Below are positions 59,432 through 64,000 of a stretch of DNA of 64,000 nt, one piece after another. A program made the translations under genes and the position numbers. The stretch spans positions 159,793 through 223,792 of the forward strand of contig JADLDO010000014.1 of NCBI GenBank assembly GCA_020846635.1. Reading direction: 5' to 3'. The notes under the pieces were generated by a model. The model was not told where the DNA came from, searched no databases, and saw nothing but the letters and a program-made list of their open reading frames with translations. Position 1 is the stretch's first letter, and each line of letters starts with the position of its first letter. This DNA comes from Caldilineaceae bacterium (GTDB taxonomy: Bacteria; Chloroflexota; Anaerolineae; Caldilineales; Caldilineaceae).

Positions 59432-59920
59432 CTAAAGCGCCTCATCCTCTGCCTTGTGCCGCCGCGCAACAAGATTTTCTTGTTCTTCAGGCACAATGGA
59501 AATCTTGCCATCAGACTCTAGGATCGCCCAGCGCACTTGATCTATGCGTTCAAGACCGGACTGGTGGATTGCATTGTAGATCTCTTCCGGTGAGATCCGC
59601 TCCTCATTCATTTGCCTGTCCATATATTGCCCGTGACGGACGACGACCGTGGGTTTACCGTTGATCGCAGCATCAATCTGCTTATTGTTGTGCTGAAGCA
59701 GTGAAGAGATATAGACCAGTACAATCAGCGTAGCGGTCCCGACCAGCGCATTGGTCATTGAGTAATCATTTTGCGTCAATGCCTGCGATACCATTTCTGG
59801 GATAATCAACAAGGTGACCAATTCAAGCGAGGAAAGTTGGCTGAATTCGCGCTTTCCGACCACACGCAGTGCCACAACAATGAAAATATAGATAACAATG
59901 ACACGGATAACAGTTCCCAT
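59432..59920 (-). CDS. DUF421 (YetF-like) membrane protein
   Basis: A 162-residue protein with about three N-terminal membrane segments and the family signature RVVGKREFSQLSSLELVTLL, followed by a cytoplasmic domain (QIDAAINGKPTVVVRHGQY, GLERIDQVRWAILESDGKIS). Members such as YetF occur in spore formers and many soil bacteria; the biochemical role is not established. GGAG lies 9 nt upstream. It follows a single-span membrane protein gene by 40 bp, probably in the same transcript. Confidence 0.85.
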   Translation of the reverse strand: MGTVIRVIVIYIFIVVALRVVGKREFSQLSSLELVTLLIIPEMVSQALTQNDYSMTNALVGTATLIVLVYISSLLQHNNKQIDAAINGKPTVVVRHGQYMDRQMNEERISPEEIYNAIHQSGLERIDQVRWAILESDGKISIVPEEQENLVARRHKAEDEAL

Positions 59921-59960
59921 AAGAGAATCTCCTTAAAACTCCTGGCGTAAAGCATTGCAC

Positions 59961-60515
59961 TTATGGATAGGTGGTCGTGCTGACCGTAACCGTAACGGGT
60001 TTGCCATCGAATAGCGATGCCGAGATCGTACCCTCCTGCGTCCAGTACCCCTCGCCTAGTAGCTCCAGCTTGACCAGTCGCGTTTCACCACTCTCCATAC
60101 CGGCGACTTCCACCACATAGACCTCATCTGTGATCTGCTCTGCGGCAGGGACAAAGTTAATTTCAGAAAAATGCGCTAGGTAATCTCGATCAAACGCCAC
60201 GTTGATGGTAGCAGGTGCCTGTTTCGACAGATTCGTTACGGCTACTGTCATCGTATCGCGCATCGTATAACGATAATGTGATATGTAGTCAACCTGGAGC
60301 GCAAGCTCGTCATTGGCAGCATGCGCGGTAGCCATGCCCGAATCAAAGATGCCAAACAGGGCCAGGATCGGGAGGATTGCCAGTAGAGGTATACCAATGA
60401 GCTGCACAGGCCCGATCTGCAGCTTGCGCTGAAACGGTGGCGGCTGCGGTACTTCTTTATCAGCTCCATTCTCCGGCTTCTCAGTGGAGTTCTGCTTTGT
60501 ATTCTGCTTTGGCAT
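59961..60515 (-). CDS. Single-span membrane protein of unknown function
   Basis: With ATG 60515 (CGGAGG about 9 nt upstream) the protein has 184 residues; a longer frame from 60635 would start inside a terminator region. The N-terminus is polar and Asn/Lys/Glu/Pro-rich, one membrane helix lies at about 37-58 (IGIPLLAILPILALFGIFD), and a beta-rich external domain follows with TMTVAVTNLSKQAPATINVA. It resembles an immunoglobulin-like or DUF-type exported domain. It is paired with the DUF421 gene and may work with it. Confidence 0.65.
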   Translation of the reverse strand: MPKQNTKQNSTEKPENGADKEVPQPPPFQRKLQIGPVQLIGIPLLAILPILALFGIFDSGMATAHAANDELALQVDYISHYRYTMRDTMTVAVTNLSKQAPATINVAFDRDYLAHFSEINFVPAAEQITDEVYVVEVAGMESGETRLVKLELLGEGYWTQEGTISASLFDGKPVTVTVSTTTYP

Positions 60516-60602
60516 ATATTCTAGCCTCCGCGCAGTGATAGGATCAGTGCCCAGCGTCCATAGGAATTGTGCAGAGCCGGTTCTCTTGATCAAAAAAGAA
60601 AC

Positions 60603-60633
60603 GCCTTGTCCGTGTAGCGCACACAGGCAAGGC
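60603..60633 (-). terminator. Intrinsic terminator upstream of the DUF421 gene pair
   Basis: On the minus strand GCCTTG and CAAGGC arms, with inner C-G and GTGT/ACAC pairs around a GCGCT loop, are followed by GTTTCTTTTTT. It lies 225 bp after the MFS stop and 88 bp before the small membrane protein start, so it either ends a long MFS 3' UTR or attenuates the next unit. The rest of 60516-60858 holds no gene. Confidence 0.7.
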
Positions 60634-60858
60634 ACCCTGCAACGTCAAAGACGCATATCATGTGACAAAAACAGTGTTGGTGCCCTCAAAATCAGCAGCT
60701 AGTCATGCAAAGAGAGAGATACAAGCGGAGCATAGCAGAACCGAAGATAACAGTTCCATCTATCAGGATACAGTTCGACTGTAGGCAGTCGTATACAGGT
60801 CTGCCAGGAGAAACGTGGACGCAGGGAGCAAAAGAACGATATTCATCAACTCCACGCG

Positions 60859-62115
60859 CTATGCAGAGCTGGCCGGGGCTGTCGCTTTGGTGCGCGCGCC
60901 CAAACGCATGTAGCCCCAGAGCAACAGCCCCGACATAAGCGCCATGATGGCCCCTAAGGAAAAGAGAGTGCGATAGCCAAAGGTGGCAATCAAGTACCCC
61001 CCAAAGCCCGCGGCAGATGCCCACCCCAAAGCAAGACCAATCGTAAAAGCAGCAGACATAGTTGTGCGCCACTGCGGAGCCACGATTTCCTGGCTGAACA
61101 AGGTGCGTGCCACGGCAGAAATCGAGATCGTCAGGAGAACACCAATATAACTCACCGAGGCCGCGCCCCAGTTGGCAAAATAAGCCATCACAAGCATAAA
61201 GACGCTACTAACAAGGCCCATCATCACAATTGTACGGCCCGTTCCCCAGCGCGCCATCATCAGCGGTGCTGCCAACGACGATACAATCGGAAGGAACTGG
61301 CCCATGCCCATCACCACGCCAATTCGTGACGTGGGAACCTGCAGGTTGGTGTCAAGATAGACGTTGAAAAACGCGCGGATCGTGCCCTCACCCGCCGTCT
61401 GTAGAAAGACAATCACCCCAACAAAGATAATGAGAAAGAGCGGCATCGCGGCATGATATTCGTTTTTCACGCTCTCTCCAACCGGTAGCAGTGGTTGCGT
61501 GCGACACAGAAGCAGCACAGCGCCAAGATAGGAAAGCGGCGTCAACCACAGCGCATACCAATAGACGGTTGAACCATCCATAGATGCGCCGGTGACTCTC
61601 GCCAAAAGACCGGGCAGCAGCCCCGCGGCCAAACTCCCGGCAAAACCAAACAACCCTAAGGAAGCCTGTTGGATTGCAAAGATGTTGTGCCGGTCTTCTG
61701 AGGGTGACATCTCCATGATATAGGGCGTGCTGTTAACAATCATCAATGCACTCCCCACCCAACTGCCGATCCACCAGATTGCGATCCACACAGTGAGCAG
61801 CGACCCAGGAAGCGCCTTGCCGAGTAACAGCAGTCCAATCGCCGTTGCGGCAATGGTCATCCCTAGAATCATGGCATTGCGATTGCCGATGCGCCCACCA
61901 ATCAGCCCTGCCGGAATGGCGGAAAGACCCCATACCAGTTGCCCACCGCCAACCAACAGCCCAATCGTCTCCGGGCCATAGCCAAGCCGCAACAAATAGA
62001 GGTTAAAGAGCACACCCAAAATACCAAAATAGCCAAAACCAACAAGTCCCCATGCCATGATATAGAGACGTATATCGCGCGGCAAACGTTGGAAGGTAGT
62101 CAATGAGTTGTGCAT
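60859..62115 (-). CDS. MFS transporter
   Basis: A 418-residue, 12-segment permease: GVLFNLYLLRLGYGPETIGL, IPAGLIGGRIGNRNAMILGM (loop 2-3 signature) and SVKNEYHAAMPLFLIIFVGV at the second half. GGAGG lies 6 nt before the ATG. A consensus promoter lies at 62247-62275. It is paralogous to the protein at 47008. Substrate unknown; both may be drug or metabolite exporters. Confidence 0.88.
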   Translation of the reverse strand: MHNSLTTFQRLPRDIRLYIMAWGLVGFGYFGILGVLFNLYLLRLGYGPETIGLLVGGGQLVWGLSAIPAGLIGGRIGNRNAMILGMTIAATAIGLLLLGKALPGSLLTVWIAIWWIGSWVGSALMIVNSTPYIMEMSPSEDRHNIFAIQQASLGLFGFAGSLAAGLLPGLLARVTGASMDGSTVYWYALWLTPLSYLGAVLLLCRTQPLLPVGESVKNEYHAAMPLFLIIFVGVIVFLQTAGEGTIRAFFNVYLDTNLQVPTSRIGVVMGMGQFLPIVSSLAAPLMMARWGTGRTIVMMGLVSSVFMLVMAYFANWGAASVSYIGVLLTISISAVARTLFSQEIVAPQWRTTMSAAFTIGLALGWASAAGFGGYLIATFGYRTLFSLGAIMALMSGLLLWGYMRLGARTKATAPASSA

Positions 62116-62246
62116 CGTTGCCTCCGATGGCAGCTATCAACAATCGCTCCACGCCAGTCAACGCCAGAATCGCCCCAAGGCGTCTGAGTCGTAGCCAATT
62201 GCATGTTCTCCATTGGAAAAAGCGCTGCGCGAGGAGGGAAGCGTTA

Positions 62247-62275
62247 ACTCTATCCTTATCACAAGGGCTTGTCAA
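62247..62275 (-). promoter_or_regulatory. Promoter for the MFS gene
   Basis: On the minus strand -35 TTGACA (62270-62275), 17-bp spacer, -10 TAGAGT (62247-62252), leader about 125 nt. The -35 and -10 are identical to those of the promoter at 4623. Confidence 0.7.
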
Positions 62276-62303
62276 ATCAGCTTTTGAACTCTTCCCGCAG
62301 GAA

Positions 62304-63254
62304 TCAGTCACGAACCGCCGACAACTCCTTCCGAGCGACTGCAAAATAACACGAAGCTCGAAACCCCATTGACGTATACAACGCCAGAGCCGCCACATTG
62401 TTGGGGTCGAAGCCAACGACAGCGCGCTGCATACCCGCGGCCTTCATGCGGCGCAGCCCCTCGCCCATCACGACCTTGCCTAAGCCCTTGCCTTGAAAAT
62501 CAGGATGCGTGCCGACCGGCTCAAACAAGCCCACGGCATTCACCGCATCGAACCAGATCGTGCAAGCAGACGCGCCCCGACCATCGGGCGAGCGCACAAA
62601 TAGATCGCGTTCGCCGTTGTAGACCTCAGAACCGATGAATTGCGCATACTCCGCCCAATAGCTGTCCCAATCGTCATTGGGCCGAAATGCGCCCTGGGTC
62701 ACGCGCGCACGCAGCCGCCCATCGTCTAGATTCCTCACCCCTTGCACTGTAAACCCATCCGGCAACTGGATCGTGGGCAACTCGTCCAACGAGCGTTCAA
62801 AGAGTGGCGGGGCTGGGTCAACCTGGACCACCTCATACCCGCGCGCCCTCATCAAGCGGTCCAAAACCTTGTCGTAGGCCATCGCCCAAAAGGGCGAAAT
62901 CTGTTTCAGCCCGGCCTCACGTGCCCTCGCCTCGGCCCACGCCACATACTCATCCATCAAGCTCTCGTGTATTTGCGTCCCATATAGAGCAGGATGAACA
63001 AACAGATCAAAACTGCCTTCGTTGTGCAAATATATGGCCCACGCCACTAATATCGGCTGATCTTCATCCATGCATTCCCATAATCGCAGGTTGCGCCGCC
63101 GCCTCTCCTCATTGGGCGGGTAATGGGTCGCCCACTCTAAACAGCCAGGATGTGCGTAAGAAGCTGAAATATTGGCCTGGCTGCCGGTCACCAACAACTG
63201 CCGCATACGCGCTAGATCCCTGGCATCGCGGTAAGGTCGAGCTTGGATTTTCAT
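62304..63254 (-). CDS. GNAT family N-acetyltransferase
   Basis: A 316-residue protein with a clear C-terminal GNAT domain (about 175-305): VGTHPDFQGKGLGKVVMGEG is motif A, and VAALALYTSMGFRASCYFAV is motif B. The N-terminal half (IQARPYRDARDLARMRQLLV) looks like a second, degenerate GNAT repeat. ATG 63254 has GGGAG about 10 nt upstream and is preferred over 63290. The substrate is unknown. It is the last protein gene before the tRNA cluster. Confidence 0.86.
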   Translation of the reverse strand: MKIQARPYRDARDLARMRQLLVTGSQANISASYAHPGCLEWATHYPPNEERRRRNLRLWECMDEDQPILVAWAIYLHNEGSFDLFVHPALYGTQIHESLMDEYVAWAEARAREAGLKQISPFWAMAYDKVLDRLMRARGYEVVQVDPAPPLFERSLDELPTIQLPDGFTVQGVRNLDDGRLRARVTQGAFRPNDDWDSYWAEYAQFIGSEVYNGERDLFVRSPDGRGASACTIWFDAVNAVGLFEPVGTHPDFQGKGLGKVVMGEGLRRMKAAGMQRAVVGFDPNNVAALALYTSMGFRASCYFAVARKELSAVRD

Positions 63255-63299
63255 CGTGCTATTTCTCCCACTTATATGACCGCTCACCAATAGAAAACA

Positions 63300-63329
63300 G
63301 CCCCAACCATCTTGGTAGATGATTGGAGC
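63300..63329 (-). terminator. Intrinsic terminator of the tRNA cluster
   Basis: A 13-bp stem (63300-63312 with 63317-63329, two G-T pairs) with a 4-nt loop is followed on the minus strand by TTTTCT. It lies about 40 nt after tRNA-His and ends the tRNA transcript. Confidence 0.8.
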
Positions 63330-63368
63330 CGCTCTCCTGTTGTATACACTTCACCAACTGAATGGCAT

Positions 63369-63444
63369 TGGGGCGCTTGATGGGGCTCGAACCCACAACA
63401 TCTAGATCCACAATCTAGTGCTCTGCCATTGAGCTACAAGCGCC
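63369..63444 (-). tRNA. tRNA-His (GTG)
   Basis: Cloverleaf on the minus strand with anticodon GTG (63409-63411), anticodon stem CTAGA/TCTAG and T-loop TTCGAGC. The acceptor GCGCTTG/CAAGCGC is extended by the His-specific G-1 (63444) opposite C73. CCA is encoded (63369-63371). Confidence 0.93.
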
Positions 63445-63502
63445 ATAATTTAAGGATGCCAAGCAAATAAAGACCGAGGCAGGATTGAGTGCCTGCCCCG
63501 GT

Positions 63503-63578
<76 letters not shown>

Positions 63579-63658
63579 TTGGCTAGCCCGCAAACCGTGT
63601 CACCCCATACATCGTGCCACATAGACTATCCATTGACTGGACCTAATGGCCCATCAGG

Positions 63659-63731
<73 letters not shown>

Positions 63732-63756
63732 AAAAAGGCCGGCCAGGTGGCCGGCC
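63732..63756 (-). terminator. GC-rich hairpin with T-run between tRNA-Gly and tRNA-Phe
   Basis: Nine-base arms GGCCGGCCA (63737-63745) and TGGCCGGCC (63748-63756) with the minus-strand TTTTT at 63732-63736, directly before the first base of tRNA-Phe. It has the form of an intrinsic terminator but leaves no room for a new promoter, so it may be a processing signal or partial terminator. Confidence 0.6.
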
Positions 63757-63761
63757 ACTCT

Positions 63762-63837
<76 letters not shown>

Positions 63838-63924
63838 AGTTCGACCTGCAATGGCAAGATTGCAGATCATTCAATTGTCAAAGAAGCCAAACGCCCAATT
63901 CACCTTACGCACCCCTGGCCTGGG

Positions 63925-63999
<75 letters not shown>

Positions 64000-64000
64000 C

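Overview
The window most resembles a chromosomal segment of a Chloroflexota bacterium of the Caldilinea/Anaerolineae kind. This is inferred from style, not from a search. Solute-binding lipoproteins carry long Ala/Glu/Pro-rich linkers just after the lipobox cysteine. F420-type enzymes sit beside many Gfo/Idh/MocA oxidoreductases and Opp-type ABC transporters. Promoters are ordinary sigma-70 type (TTGACA, 17 bp, TATAAT-like). No phage, insertion sequence, CRISPR array or rRNA was seen. Five tRNA genes lie at the right end.

Region by region. (1) 1-8009, minus strand: Gfo/Idh oxidoreductase, DapA-like aldolase, enolase-superfamily dehydratase, lipoprotein, two Dpp-type permeases and the start of an ATPase. 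This reads as uptake plus a dehydratase/aldolase route for a sugar acid. (2) 8246-12573: a methyltransferase divergent from a type III polyketide synthase and FAD oxidoreductase pair, then a second, membrane-anchored methyltransferase-like gene on the opposite strand; probably a small phenolic-lipid or quinone locus. (3) 12586-28723, minus strand: SDR, M14 deacylase, class IV aminotransferase, Dpp permeases with lipoprotein, metallo-beta-lactamase-fold hydrolase, threonine-synthase-like enzyme, zinc dehydrogenase, two Gfo/Idh enzymes, and another Dpp permease pair with lipoprotein. Neither transporter has an ATPase gene here. (4) 29129-39929: further dehydrogenases, an aldo/keto reductase, a FadR/GntR regulator with three matching 19-bp sites, a DapA-family enzyme, and a family 1 sugar ABC transporter. 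(5) 40005-48327, plus strand: deazaflavin nitroreductase-like protein, PyrK-like protein, ExoD, MocA-like nucleotidyltransferase, split XdhC maturation pair, O-methyltransferase, Gfo/Idh, luciferase-like F420 enzyme and MFS exporter. (6) 48406-56844, minus strand: a myo-inositol catabolic operon in the order iolB-iolC-iolD-(GNAT-like)-iolA-iolE-iolG, with a consensus promoter and a 14-bp operator palindrome. (7) 57000-63254: mgtE behind a roughly 600-nt structured leader, a free-standing micro-transcription unit, a DUF421 membrane protein with a small partner, a second MFS protein and a GNAT enzyme. (8) 63369-63999: tRNA-Ala, Gly, Phe, Gln and His on the minus strand, with a terminator after His.

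Most of the window is carbohydrate, polyol and acid catabolism arranged as transporter-plus-enzyme modules. All four SBP-permease junctions carry a strong hairpin of unrelated sequence, suggesting that binding protein and permeases are expressed at different levels. The most unusual element is the compact unit at 59078-59388: operator-like palindrome, near-perfect promoter, strong ribosome-binding site, 18-codon ORF, 13-bp stem that includes the ORF end, and a bidirectional terminator.
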